Origin: Beaufortia kweichowensis | Taxonomy: Eukaryota; Chordata; Actinopteri; Cypriniformes; Gastromyzontidae | Assembly: GCA_019155185.1 (NCBI GenBank) | Contig: CM032813.1 | Span: 6,183,001 to 6,247,000, forward strand | Reading direction: 5' to 3' | DNA: 64,000 nt | Shown: positions 22,553-34,000 of the stretch, piece by piece | How the letters are laid out: each line of letters starts with the position of its first letter | Numbering within the stretch: the first letter of the stretch is position 1 | The notes under the pieces: generated by a model | What the model saw: only the letters and a program-made list of their open reading frames with translations | Database searches by the model: none | What the model was told of the DNA's origin: nothing | Translations under genes and position numbers: made by a program

Positions 22553-25384
22553 GTAAATGAAAGGGTTTCATTTTCGCTTGCTTAAGATGGACATATCTCA
22601 AAGATGCTGCGTGTACTAACTGTCTTAATTTTCCACATGTTTGTGGCCTGGTTTCAGATTATCCAAATTGCAAATTGGATATATCTGGGCCGTAGCAATT
22701 CTGGAATGCTCTTTCTTTGTCGTTTCTCTGTTCATCTGCTTTGTTGAAAGATTGGAAAAGGACCTCCTGTGTCTTGGAGTGCACTCGGATAGAAAATGAA
22801 GAGAAACAGATTTCTCCTGTTGTCGTATAGTAAAGGTTGAACATAAGGGAATCGAATAAAGCCACGTGAGACTATACATTATAGTGATTTTACCACGAGT
22901 AAGAAAAGCACTGTTAGTAAGCAGTGCAAAAAAATCACAAATTATTTATAATACACTAAACCTTTGTAGTTGCTAGGCAACATATGATATTTGCAAATTC
23001 ATACAGAATATTCAAAATGTGCGTTTATAGTCATTTTTCAACAGCTTCGCTCATCCAATCAGTATTCAGAGTCAGAATGATGGATCACATACAAGCATGT
23101 TGCTGCTTTTAAAGGTTTGCACAGTAATAGATTGAAGCAAAGACCCAAAGCTCCAAATCCACAGCTGTGACACAGAGGCTTAAAATATTTACCAGAAGTC
23201 TCCAAGGCGTTCTGTCAGTGCTAATAACCCAGCGTAGCCAATAGAACGGCTATGATCAGAAGCCTCCGCTAGTTTGTATGAAAACTCATGCTATCGTCCG
23301 TAGAGGATTACCGTTCTGTGTCCTGTTAATTAGCTCTGTTGTTTAGCCTTGTTTGATGATTTTTAATTAGCTTTGGAGATGACGGTTCTGATAAACATTA
23401 GTGATTACGAGGGCTCACCACGTCCCTGTACGTTAACTGCCGTTGACCACGGATCAAGATAACACGACGGGCTTAGAGCTCGACTACAAATAACGTTGGT
23501 CATCCCGTGGGCTCAAACAGTTAGCTGAAGCGTTTGAGGATGTCTCAATCTCACTTTCATGAGATTTGTGTGAGCGACTGTATGCAGGAAGGCAATGATA
23601 TAAGGATACTATGAAAGAACATTAAAGTGTGCATGTGTGTAGGCATGTAAATGAAAACAGATTGTTGGGGCTAGCGAGGGCTTAGCAAATGTTCCAAAGC
23701 AAATATTCATTTTATTTAGCTTAGACAAAAATGTGGGAAGCATGTGGGCCGCAAATTGTCTTTAGCTCACTGTAACGAAAATCAGACTTGTTTTTGTGGG
23801 TTAAAACTACACAACTTTCTACTACAAAGCTTACATTGTGAAATATGGTACAAAAAGTCGGGTGTAACTTTAAGGGGTGTGAGATATAGTTATATTCCTA
23901 TATAATAAAACTTTATAGATCTCTGCAGCTTTAGAAATACAAACTTTCATTAAAATACATCACATCTTGTTATCTTGAATCGTATTTTATAACCACTGGC
24001 ATCCTAAAAGCATGTTTGATGGGAAAAATATCATCAATACGAGTGCTCGGGTCTCTGAGGGTTTATAGGTGTTTTCGTGGATGCACAGTAACCATTTTAA
24101 GGATGTGTGAAAGACATAGAGCACCAGTAAAATTGACATGGCTCGGGGAATTGATGGAGCACTAAGGAAATGAGTATTGATCAGAGACCCAAGTGCAATT
24201 TCAGATACACAGGTTAAGACCATCCGGCTAGCTGCGTCTCATACCCTGGGTTCAAATAGTATTGTTTCGCTGCTTTTTAATACCTTGTTACTAGCATGCA
24301 TTGTGTATAAAGAATGCAAATAAATGCAAAGGTCGTTGTTGATTTTAGTCATGGCCAGAAAGCTTTTTCTGCAGATTAGTATGCAAATTGCAACCTCTGA
24401 ACTTCAACCAGCAGTTCTTAATTGCAGCAGCCTTGTATTAGTACGCACAGACTTCACTCATAGACCATGAGATCAATAGTGCTGTTTAGCCTTTGTAAAT
24501 GCTTTGAGATGTAGGCGATTGTAAATTAGGTGAACATAAATCCAAGAAGCTGCCAAGTTAGCAGTCGCTTAATTCCATTAGATTTCTGGTTCGCATTACT
24601 GAACCATATTACTCTTACTATTGCTGTGTTTGCTTGATAATCTTACAGACCCTAAAGAATAATTCTTTTCTTCTATACTGTCTGTATTATGTAATGCTGT
24701 AAATTCTCTCCACCTTCTGGTTCTCACAGCATCTTTGCGTATCCATTAAGGGAGTGGCTGAGCTTGGATCTCATCAGTATTCATTCTGGGTAGAGCAGAA
24801 AGTAGCCCCATTTAAATCCACTGGGCTTCCAAGCCGCTTTGATCTTAACTCTTCAGCTTACACATCCATCAGGATCGTATGTTTCTGTTTACTCGCCGTA
24901 TTAACCTCTCTGCTGCGCCACACGTGTTTCAGAAGAGAATGAAAGTGGCTCTCTTGGGGGCATATTAGATGCACAATCAGTCCAATTTCCTCAAGTATTT
25001 TGCTTGTACTGACTGTATCATACGTTATACCTGTCATCTGCTGTAAGGGTGGTGTTGCCTGTCTTTTAAAAGTTGTAGGAAGTGAAGTTTGGCAGTGTGA
25101 GCAGTGAGGCATGAGTTTTCAGCTCAGCAGTAGGTCTGTTGTCAACCATGACAGTGCCTGTGAGGTCTGTGAGGTTTGTCTAAATAATGTCTTAACTTGT
25201 CACTACAGGAGGAAGAATTTTACCAACAGTCAGGCCAGTATGCTTCACTGGAAGCTGCTAATGGACTACAATATAGCAGAATCATGTTAACTGTTCCTGC
25301 CCCACAGGGCAAACACTTCTTAAAACATGCAGCTTTTAAGTGCTACAAGGATTTTTAGATTTGTCTCATTCTGCATTCAGAGTT
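22553..25384. other. Non-coding sequence, possible regulatory patches
   Basis: No gene or known repeat was seen. The stretch at about 23330-23560 is GC-richer with repeated TTAATTAGCT homeodomain-core motifs and has the look of a conserved non-coding element. Elsewhere only short unsupported open frames occur. Confidence 0.4.
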
Positions 25385-25702
25385 TTATTTGCCGTATCAC
25401 TGGTTATAATGAAATATTTGCACTTTGAACCAGAATAGAATAGAATAGAATAGAATAGAATAGAATAGAATAGAATAGAATAGAATAGAATAGAATAGAA
25501 TAGAATAGAATAGAATAGAATGGGGTTTCTAATTTTTCGCATGTGTAAAGTAAAACTGCATCATAAATCCAGATATTATAAAACACATCTTCAGCCCAAT
25601 GCCAAAATAATCTGCTGCTAAGAGTCCAGGAGTGTCAGACACAGACTATTTATGATCTTCAGATCCTCCAAGGGTTGGATATTGCAGTTTTTAGTGTGAG
25701 TA
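25385..25702. repeat. Local tandem duplication, copy 1
   Basis: This copy runs from TTATTTGCCGTATCAC through GGTTATAATGAAATATTTG, then a (TAGAA)n array. After the array come CATGTGTAAAGTAAAACTGC, CCAATGCCAAAATAATCTG, AGAGTCCAGGAGTGTCAG and ACACAGACTATTTATGATCT, ending near GGTTGGATATTG. The same ordered landmarks recur about 320 bp downstream with scattered substitutions, so this is a direct repeat and not a coincidental similarity. I do not recognise the unit as a known transposon. Confidence 0.8.
25432..25521. repeat. (TAGAA)18 pentanucleotide microsatellite
   Basis: This is about 90 bp of perfect TAGAA units inside duplication copy 1. It creates a spurious minus-strand frame rich in SILFY repeats, which is not a gene. 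Confidence 0.97.
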
Positions 25703-26025
25703 TTATTTGCAGTATTACAGGTTATAATAAAATATTTGTAGAATAGAATAGAATAGAATAGAATAGAATAGAATAGAATCCTTGATTTATATATCTAATA
25801 TCCAAGATTACCGAAAGTTTTGAGTAGAAGTATGTTGGCCATCTATGTGGGATGTCTAGTTGTTCCTTTCATGTGTACGGTAAAACCACACCATAAATTC
25901 AGGTATTAATTCCCATCTTCAGACCAATGCCAAAATAATCTAATAATAAGTCCAGGAGTGTCAGGCACAGACTATTTATTTGGCCTTCAGGTCCTCCGAG
26001 GGATGGATATTGAGGCTTAACTTCT
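25703..26025. repeat. Local tandem duplication, copy 2
   Basis: This copy repeats the landmarks of copy 1: TTATTTGCAGTATTACAGG, TTATAATAAAATATTTG, a (TAGAA)n array, CATGTGTACGGTAAAACCAC, CCAATGCCAAAATAATCT, AGTCCAGGAGTGTCAGGCAC, AGACTATTTATTTGGCCTTC and GGATGGATATTGAGG. It has a shorter pentanucleotide array than copy 1 but roughly 80 bp of extra sequence after it (about 25780-25865) that copy 1 lacks. Confidence 0.8.
25739..25779. repeat. (TAGAA)8 pentanucleotide microsatellite
   Basis: About eight perfect TAGAA units lie at the corresponding position in duplication copy 2. The array is about half the length of the one in copy 1, which shows independent expansion or contraction after the duplication. 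Confidence 0.95.
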
Positions 26026-26111
26026 GTCAGATGCGTGTGTGTACATCTGCACACACTTGACTGATTGCTAGTTGAAGGAAATGACAGTTTGCAATAGAGC
26101 AATGCTTCAGG

Positions 26112-26282
<171 letters not shown>

Positions 26283-27698
26283 ACTCTGTAGTTCAGCAGC
26301 CCTTTAGGTCTCTTTCAACATTTAGACACAGACCTCCTCTGCTTCTCAATGCAGTCGTCTTCCCATCATTAGCTTCAAAAGAACTGAAATGTCTGGAGCA
26401 ACTGCAAATGTTTCAAAATACCACAATGGCCTTTTGAGGCATGATTGAAAAAATACAGGTTACATGAGCGAGTGAAATTTATCATAATTTCTTCAACTTC
26501 TTGTCTGTTTGTGTTTAAAGCTATATCGAATGAACTTTGCAGGGCTAAACAGGATTTCCTGCTAAGACAACTATACAATAGTAGTTTTTTTCTGCCGTGG
26601 TGACATTTTCATCGGCCTTGAGGTAAAAGGTAAGATGGATCGAAATGAATGTTTTAAGAACTTTTGGTATTTTGAGAGGTTTTTAGATACTGTATCAAAT
26701 ACATTTTTTAGAAACTAGCTGTGTTTGAAGAACGCGTCGTGCAGTGTGTGTACGTATCGACCCCTTACAGTCAAGCACTGCTTTAAAATAAGATTGACTA
26801 AACATGACCCTTTTCCCCACAGCTGTAATTAAATGCCCATGAAAACAATTACGCACACACATGCTGTGGGTAAAACAAGCCAAATTATTCCACTGATCTA
26901 ATTTCATTTGGCCGCTGCTGTGTTGATGGCATGAGTCTCGTGCAGTTACGTGACACGGTGGCTGTAGGGAGCAGAAGATCTTCGCTGGGCACTGATGTGG
27001 CCCAAGCTGAAAGAAGGACGAAGTTGATGATGTTGGAGGGGTGCTGCAAATCTAATTCATCACTATAAAGTCCTGTGGAGTACAATGTGTCCGACTCTAC
27101 TTGTCAAAGGACCCCGGCAGTCCTACCGGCAGTTAATTAACTTCCCGTCCACACTGAGAAGAGAAATAAGTGACACAGGTACCAGCCCCCAAAAGCAACA
27201 GCGTGTGTTGATTGTAGATTGACTGCTCTGATGTACTCCCATTAGATTAAAGCCGTGTAGCTTATCTCCCCACGGCTAATGTAATTTTGAACAAAATTGT
27301 GAAACTTTTTTTCGGGGAGGATGTTCCGTGCTCGGTTTTATACGTTTTTATATTACAAATGGAGTTACACATTTGTAATTCTGTGCTGACAGAGATGGTA
27401 TATTGCACCTTAACCTGCAAGGCCATTGAGACATGAAATCCAATTTGATTTCTATAGGAAAGTACAATTTACTCCAAACCTGCAACCAACTGGAACACAT
27501 GCCAGAAATGTATTTCTTCCACTAACTCTTAGATGTTGATCTGTGGAAATGAAAAATGAAGAGAAAGAAAATAATTCTTTAATAAGAATGGAGAAGGAAG
27601 TGGTTGCTTTCAAAATTCAAGAATAAACCTAATGTAGATATTAAAGACCCTATGAAATCACTTGACATGGTGTATGAAAATCAACATTGTTTTAAAAA
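26283..27698. other. Non-coding; GC-richer patch at 26.88-27.25 kb
   Basis: No gene was seen. The stretch 26880-27250 has higher GC, several CpGs and the palindromic AGTTAATTAACT near 27133, compatible with a regulatory element. An AAAAG|GTAAGAT donor-like site near 26630 and a CCCCACAG acceptor-like site near 26821 do not define an open exon. Confidence 0.35.
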
Positions 27699-27894
27699 TA
27701 CCTTTATGAAAATTAACAGTGGTTTAACTATAGTAACTATGATTGTTCTATTTGTATAGTAAAATTGTGGTAACCTTTTATTTATTTATTATGGTTTAGT
27801 AAGACCATGGTTATACAAATAGTAATCAATCTGCCAAAAACATCGTTACTGTATTTTTACTATAATAAAACTATGGTTATTTTTTGTAAGGGTA
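27699..27894. mobile_element. MITE-like element with diverged terminal inverted repeats
   Basis: The left end (TACCTTTATGAAAATTAACA…ACTATAGTAACTATG) pairs with the reverse complement of the right end (…TACTATAATAAAACTATGG, TTATTTTTTGTAAGGGTA). The arms are roughly 35-45 bp and the element about 196 bp. The internal GTAAGACCATGGTTATACAA and AACTATGGTTATTTTTTGT motifs match a short non-autonomous DNA element that is common in cyprinid introns. It has no coding capacity. Confidence 0.65.
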
Positions 27895-29406
27895 TTTTTT
27901 AAGGTAATGTCCAAGCATTATACCATAATTTTCAGCTTCAGCATTTGTAATTTTGGGGGAAATTTTATAGATGCTTATAGATGACTTCAAAGTTAAATGA
28001 AACGAGCTAAAACCTCAGAACGGCAATACTTTAATTTCTTTTAAAGAAATCTTTAATTACTTTCGAAATTCGTTTGATCGGATAGATGGACCTTGAAAAT
28101 AATGACGTGATATACATGTAAAAAATGTTGCACTGGGTTCATTAGGCTTCCTTTATTATTAACTACTGATGACTTACACTAGCCTGATGTACTAGTCTAA
28201 TTGTGATAATTAAACATTAACGGCATGTGCAATTATAAGTGCATTTAGATACACTTATCCACCTATTTTGCCTCAATTATTGTCTGAATAGAGGTTAAAT
28301 AGGCCAAATTTATGATAATGTGTATATATAATTACAAGCCAAGCTTTCACCAAGTTGTATATATTGTACACTTTTCTATCATTTTTGCATTCAATGTTAA
28401 CCTGCGCATGTAACTCTTTTATTTAACTCTTTTATCATCTTTGTACAATTCTTGTGAAATTATCTTTTTTCACAAGGTATTTCATAATCATAATATGTCT
28501 GTTATTGCCTAGGGGAAGCCAGTGGAGAAGTTGATTTGTGCTCATGTGGACATTTTAGGAATATTTATTGGTTAATATTATACCTCATAACTCGCAAGGG
28601 TGTGCTGTGGATTCTGTCTCGAACACAGGTCTGCATAGTCGCTATTAATAAAGCACAAATGGTAGGAGATGTTCACGGGTTTGAAACCCTTTATCTGAAA
28701 GGGGAATGTAATCTAAACTCTCGTGGTTCACAGGAACTAGAGTATCATCTCACAGCAATCGATATTATTTATTTATAGTCACAATCAGTGTCTGGACTAA
28801 ATATATTATAGACAAGTATAATTTCTTTTGTTTGTTCAGCACCTTCCCTAGCATATAAACAAAGCTTTACAATACAGTATCAAAATTCCTGAAAGGGAAT
28901 GTTTCCACACAGGTTTTGTGAAGCCTTTATACTGAATCTAATGGCAGGATAATTGTGAATTTGTTCTGTTCCCACCTTAGATAAAGCATATGTTAAAAAA
29001 AAGCATCAGCCCTGATTTAACAATCTTTTAATTGTTACAAACAGACTGCTTGCCATAGTCACATACTGTGCTGCCTGTCTCTCTCCTCCTTTCTGGTCAA
29101 AGATAAAGCACCAGCTAGCTTGCAGTGCTGGAGCAGGTCAGAAGGTCTTCCAAAAATGAATCAACTCACTTATAAAGTTCTCACACAGGGGCAATAGAAT
29201 CAGAGGTCTGTCTCACCATCTGCCACTTCAGTGGGCGGGACTTTGAGTCTGACATCATCGATTACAGCTATCATTATGACTGCATGGTTTAATCTTTGGA
29301 AAATAACCAGAAATGTGTTCGTAGGATTTTTATAGCATTAGCAAACATTATGTTTATTATACAGTACACCTCATTGCTTAATGTATTTTTTAATTTTTTT
29401 CATTCT
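27895..29406. other. Non-coding sequence, nothing specific seen
   Basis: The DNA is AT-rich. A segment at 28640-28700 faintly resembles a SINE head (CACGGGTTTGAAACCC) but is too diverged to call. No exon signals stand out. Confidence 0.5.
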
Positions 29407-29690
29407 TACAGTACCAGTCAAAAGTTTGGGAACACTTACTTACTTTTCTTTAGGTTTTTTTAAATGTTAGAATAGTAGTAAACTCATTTTGTTATTTATT
29501 ATATAAGATAATAATTTTAAAATACCATTTTAGTTTTCTAATTAAAGAAATTAATAAGTTGGCACAATTATATTTTTGTCTACAAAAGTAATTTGTAACA
29601 TTAAAATATACACCTTCAGATTAAAAGATTTTTAAGATCATGAACAACATTTTTGTTAATTATGTCTAAACCTTTGACTTGTACTGTGTA
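29407..29690. mobile_element. Tc1/mariner-related non-autonomous element
   Basis: The left end TACAGTACCAGTCAAAAGTT and the right end AAACCTTTGACTTGTACTGT are inverted repeats, each next to a TA dinucleotide as expected for Tc1/mariner insertion. The 'ACAGTACCAGTCAAAAGTTTGG' terminus is a widespread teleost element end. At about 284 bp it carries no transposase and is a deleted or MITE derivative. The interior is AT-rich and decayed. Confidence 0.8.
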
Positions 29691-30869
29691 TACCCATGTA
29701 TTGTAGATTAATTTTGATTCACAAAGCATTAGATAATATTTCTTTTATTTTTGCGATCAGTATTGAACTTGAACTTTACTAGATGATCAACATTATCAAG
29801 CATGTAGCCATTTTTAGTTTTGCTTCTCATCAACAGTGTTCATTTACTTCAAAAGGATGTCTGGTGGTGACAGCTGTTATGTATTGTATCTCTTTAGTTT
29901 TTTGTAATTTCGTTTTTTCTGCTGTTAGCAAGATCCATTGTCCATTGATTTGCATGATGGCTTTCAGATAACTTCTGAAAATTAATAATGTGAGCAGAGA
30001 AACATCATCAGCTTCCCGTATTGTTATACATTTGCCCTCAAAAACAGATGTTGTTTTGTAAGCATAACTATACTTATACTGGAATGGATTATTGTCTTGG
30101 GATATGTTGCAATATATGTAATATTGTGATAAGTCATATTAGTGTTATGTGTTTTTCTACATGCATTAGTTCTTGCCCTTAACTCAGATTTCAAAGTTAA
30201 AGTCATCATGGTAATGTTACCTGCAGCAGATATTTTTAGTATCTTCTTTACCTGCAGAGACTCATATACCCCCTGTGTTAAAATACTCTACAGTTCACCA
30301 ATCAATATAATCTACAGTAATAATTTATTAGGGTATACTGGAAGTTGTGCTTCTGTTTGTAATTTATTCATATCCAAGCTCTGTTCATACAACATAACAA
30401 ATTCTGTCAATTTACAATCCAGTCCATTCATTAACTGTATGTCTCCTCTAAGCCCCTCCTACACAGAAACCTAATAGATTCATTATTGGCTGGGCTATTT
30501 TATTATTTTAGGTCATGAATACTTCACATGGCCTGGACACAGAGAAATACTCGAGCCAGGTGGTCGCTGTGAAAGAGATGTTCATTAGAAAGTTTGGAAA
30601 GAAATGCCAATACTAATGGGGCTGTTTTAGCACCCCATGCCGGGGAGCTGAGAAGGGAGGGCAGACCCAGCCACCTGTTCCCAAAACCACTCGAATGTTA
30701 TTGGGAGATGCATTTAGACATCTGCCCATTCCCTGCATTCTGAATGGTTCTCACAGTTTGTGATATATAATTATATAATTATATAATTTATCAGGAAATA
30801 TGGTAAATATTTATATATATTATATTCATAATATTTTGTCATGCAGATGTTTCTCTTTGCATTCAAATA
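29691..30869. other. Non-coding sequence; AT-rich tract at 30.76 kb
   Basis: This is mostly unique DNA without a credible exon. A TATAATTATATAATTATATAA tract lies at about 30766-30790. The stretch 30530-30740 is GC-richer but has no gene signals. Confidence 0.5.
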
Positions 30870-31069
30870 CATTTTTAAATTCAGTCAACTTGGCTTCACA
30901 AGTCATTTCAACTGTCTTTATGTTATTTTAAGTCATTTATTGTTTAATCCTATTTTAAGTTAAAGCAACTTACCACTGGCCAAAATTAAAACAGTAAGTT
31001 AAAATGACTTGTAAATGAAAGTTAAACTGACTTAAAAATCAAGCAGCAAGACTTTTTTTACAGTGTACA
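30870..31069. mobile_element. MITE-like inverted-repeat element ending in TTTACAGTGTAC
   Basis: The left arm contains CAGTCAACTTGGCTTCACAA and GTCATTTCAACT. Its counterpart on the right arm is AAAATGACTTGTAAATGAAA followed by GTTAAACTGACTTAAAAATC. The two arms are imperfect inverted copies of each other, with the right end finishing in TTTTTTTACAGTGTAC. Such ends are typical of abundant cyprinid MITEs. The element is non-coding and its left boundary is approximate. Confidence 0.65.
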
Positions 31070-34000
31070 GAAATGACAGTAGCTGAACATTCATTTACTA
31101 AGTGTTTACTTTAACATATTTGTGAGCATACAATATTTAAACGCAGACTTAATTGTCCAAGTGTGCACGGATAATCTAAAGTGCCAAATGCTGAAAGAAT
31201 AATTGGCCAAGCTGATTCATTAGTCTGTCGTGGCTCTGTTTTGTTTATATTATAATCTCAAAAATCCATGCTCTCCATTTCCCTCTGTGCCTTATCATCC
31301 AGTTAGTTAGAAAAGCTCAACTCTGTCCTTTCACCAAACCCGTCCATCTAGCTGATGGAATCTGAATTAATCTCAAAACTGATACAAAACATCTCCCCCG
31401 TAAGACAGCTTTTGGCTTTGTTGTCTTAATTGTCACGCTTTGACTAATATAATTGTGGTTGTACGTTGTTACTGTAACGAAATTTACAGTGAAAACTGTG
31501 CTATGACTGGAACCCCCCCATACCCCGTCTTCATGCCTGTTCGGCATGAGCCCTTCTTAATGACGAAGGTGTGTGTTATTGTGTGAAGGCCTGTTATTTT
31601 CTGACACCACTGCAATTTAACACATCACAGCTCTTTGTGGATTAAAGCAAAACAGGCCTTTGTGAGCAAATAAAGCCCACCCTGACACCAGCCATCTACT
31701 TAATGACCTCCTCCTTTGGAAGAAGCCCTCTTTATGCGCTGAGGGTGTTTTGTTTACGCATACTGTTCTTAGAATGACTCCTCTGGTGTGATGGCTGGAA
31801 AATGGTCGCCTTAAAACTCTCTCTTCTGTACTTAGATTATTCCCCATTTTCATTTCTGTCTGTCTTGCTTTGGTCCGCTGCTTCACAAGCAGATGTACGT
31901 GCAGTTTTATTAAAGCTGCTACTTTAAATAAAAATATATTCGGACTGTCAAATGTTTTAATTATTGTAAAAATAATGTGAATACAATGCATAAATGATAT
32001 CTAGTATATTATGAGTGTATTATATCAGTATATTATAATGATGAAAAAAGCAACAGATTTCAGGTTTGGTGTCCATGAAATGATGCTTCAGCTAAAGATA
32101 TCTCTTTACTTCTTTCTGTCAGATCACTAATCTTCCTAATATGTCACTTCCCATAAAGGCAAGTATAAAATCGGCTTATTTGGCAGCTGCCGCTTTAGCA
32201 GTAATTGCGCTCCGTACCTTTACGATATTTCTGTTCGCCAGCTGACCCTCACGTGCCCACAGAAGAATTCATTTTCATGCCAGCGGAACCCTGGTCACTG
32301 TTACCTCATTAAAATCTATCCTATTACCGCGTGCTCGGATTTACTACAACGTTGTGGTCGTCTTATATAACGGGCCAAACCTCTCTGTTTTTTCCCATGT
32401 CTCGCTCCATCTCTTTCTCTCCGCTTGTCACAATGTGCCTCTGGCTCACTCTTGGCGAAATTCATTGTGATATGCGGTTGGTAAAGTCCTCATACAAGAG
32501 GGCACGGGTTTGTTGCGTTGTACGCCGTTTCTTTGACAGACGTAGTCTTGGAAGAGGGACAGATCAGACAGGGGATGTAAAACAGTAAAGCTTCACACTG
32601 CCTGTCACCAAGCTGGACACGTGCTGTCGCGCAAGCCTCCGAACGGCACTGGACACGGCAGGTCCAATAAGGTCTTATTTGCCACTGTGATCAGTTATAG
32701 TTTGTTGTTCTGGGCGTAGCAAACGTGATTATACAGTAATTACTGCTTTAATTGCACGCCATTGAATGGAAATTGACAGGGCTGAAGATTGTGTTAGAGA
32801 AACTGCCTCTGAGGTTCTCACATTGAGCTTTTACTTGCTGTAGATGGGAAGTGGACCTTAGTCAGGGAAGATGCCAAATTTAATTTGATGTGAACAGAAA
32901 CAAAGCTGTGAGGTGTGTAAGTGCTATACAGCATCTGCAGTATGTTGTATTATTGTCTATGGGGTACAAGCAGTGAATGTGTTTTTATTCACTGTACATT
33001 TCAGTGTTTTTAGCTGACATTTTAAATGACTTTTGTCTGCTGAGTGATAAATATAAAAAATATCCCATGTTCAATAGAAGTTATAGCCATGAACAGCATT
33101 TGTGGTATACCATTCATTTTAATAGAAAATAATTGTATCAGCCCAAATTGCAGTTACAGTAAGGCACTTACAATGAGTTAAAAGCAAAAATGTATCTTGT
33201 CTGATGTTTATCATCTTGCTCTGTACGGACGTCCATTGAACTTATTATTTGCTAAAAAAATGATTTGATCTGTTTGGCATCTACCTGACTAAAGGCTTTT
33301 TTTTGTCAATATCATATTTTTACTACACTAATATTGTGGTCACAATAACAATAGTGTATCTGTATGTGTTGGTTGATGAGGGCCTGATATTGATGTAGTT
33401 GTTTATTTGGGGTGTTTTAACAGTAGACATAATTAACCCTTATCTACACACGAAAGACTTCTCAAGACAGATGCTTTGGGATTCTCCCAGCGGTCACTCC
33501 GCCCGTTAACTCGGCATGTGTGTTAATTTCTGTAAATGTGTGTTGTGAGAGATGTGGGGCGTGAGTGTGTGTAATGACAGATTGATGTTTCTTTCTTCTG
33601 TTGTATTGCCATACCGCCTCCTCAGAGCACACACACACACACACTACACATATACACACATACCCCTCCGCATCTTTCAGGTGTTGATTGCGCTGTTTCC
33701 AGCTTCTGCCCCTGTTCTGAACACAATCATGCACATCTGTGCTGATAGCTTTGAGACTTCATGCAAAACAAACAATGTTAAATCACTGGCATTTATCTTG
33801 TCACTCAGAAACAGCAGTTTTGAGGTTATGTGCCGATTTGCATGTGAAGTAATTAGTTCTGCTTGCATAACTGTTTTTAGTAAACTTTGATGTATAATTT
33901 AACACTTGAATGATACATCAAATTGTAAAGCCGTCCCCAATACCTCAGTACCACACACATTGACTTTATAAAATGTTTTTTTTTTGTAAATTGCAGGCTT

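Noticed and set aside
25404..25586. Minus-strand frame with SILFY repeats
   Set aside because: It is produced by the (TAGAA)n array.
26817..26870. Acceptor-like CCCCACAG followed by a GTAAAA donor-like site
   Set aside because: All three frames between them contain stop codons.
28630..28700. SINE- or tRNA-like CACGGGTTTGAAACCC
   Set aside because: It is a short palindromic match only; no A box, acceptor stem or tail.
31617..31991. 124-codon minus-strand frame
   Set aside because: No domain features; its composition follows the local base composition.
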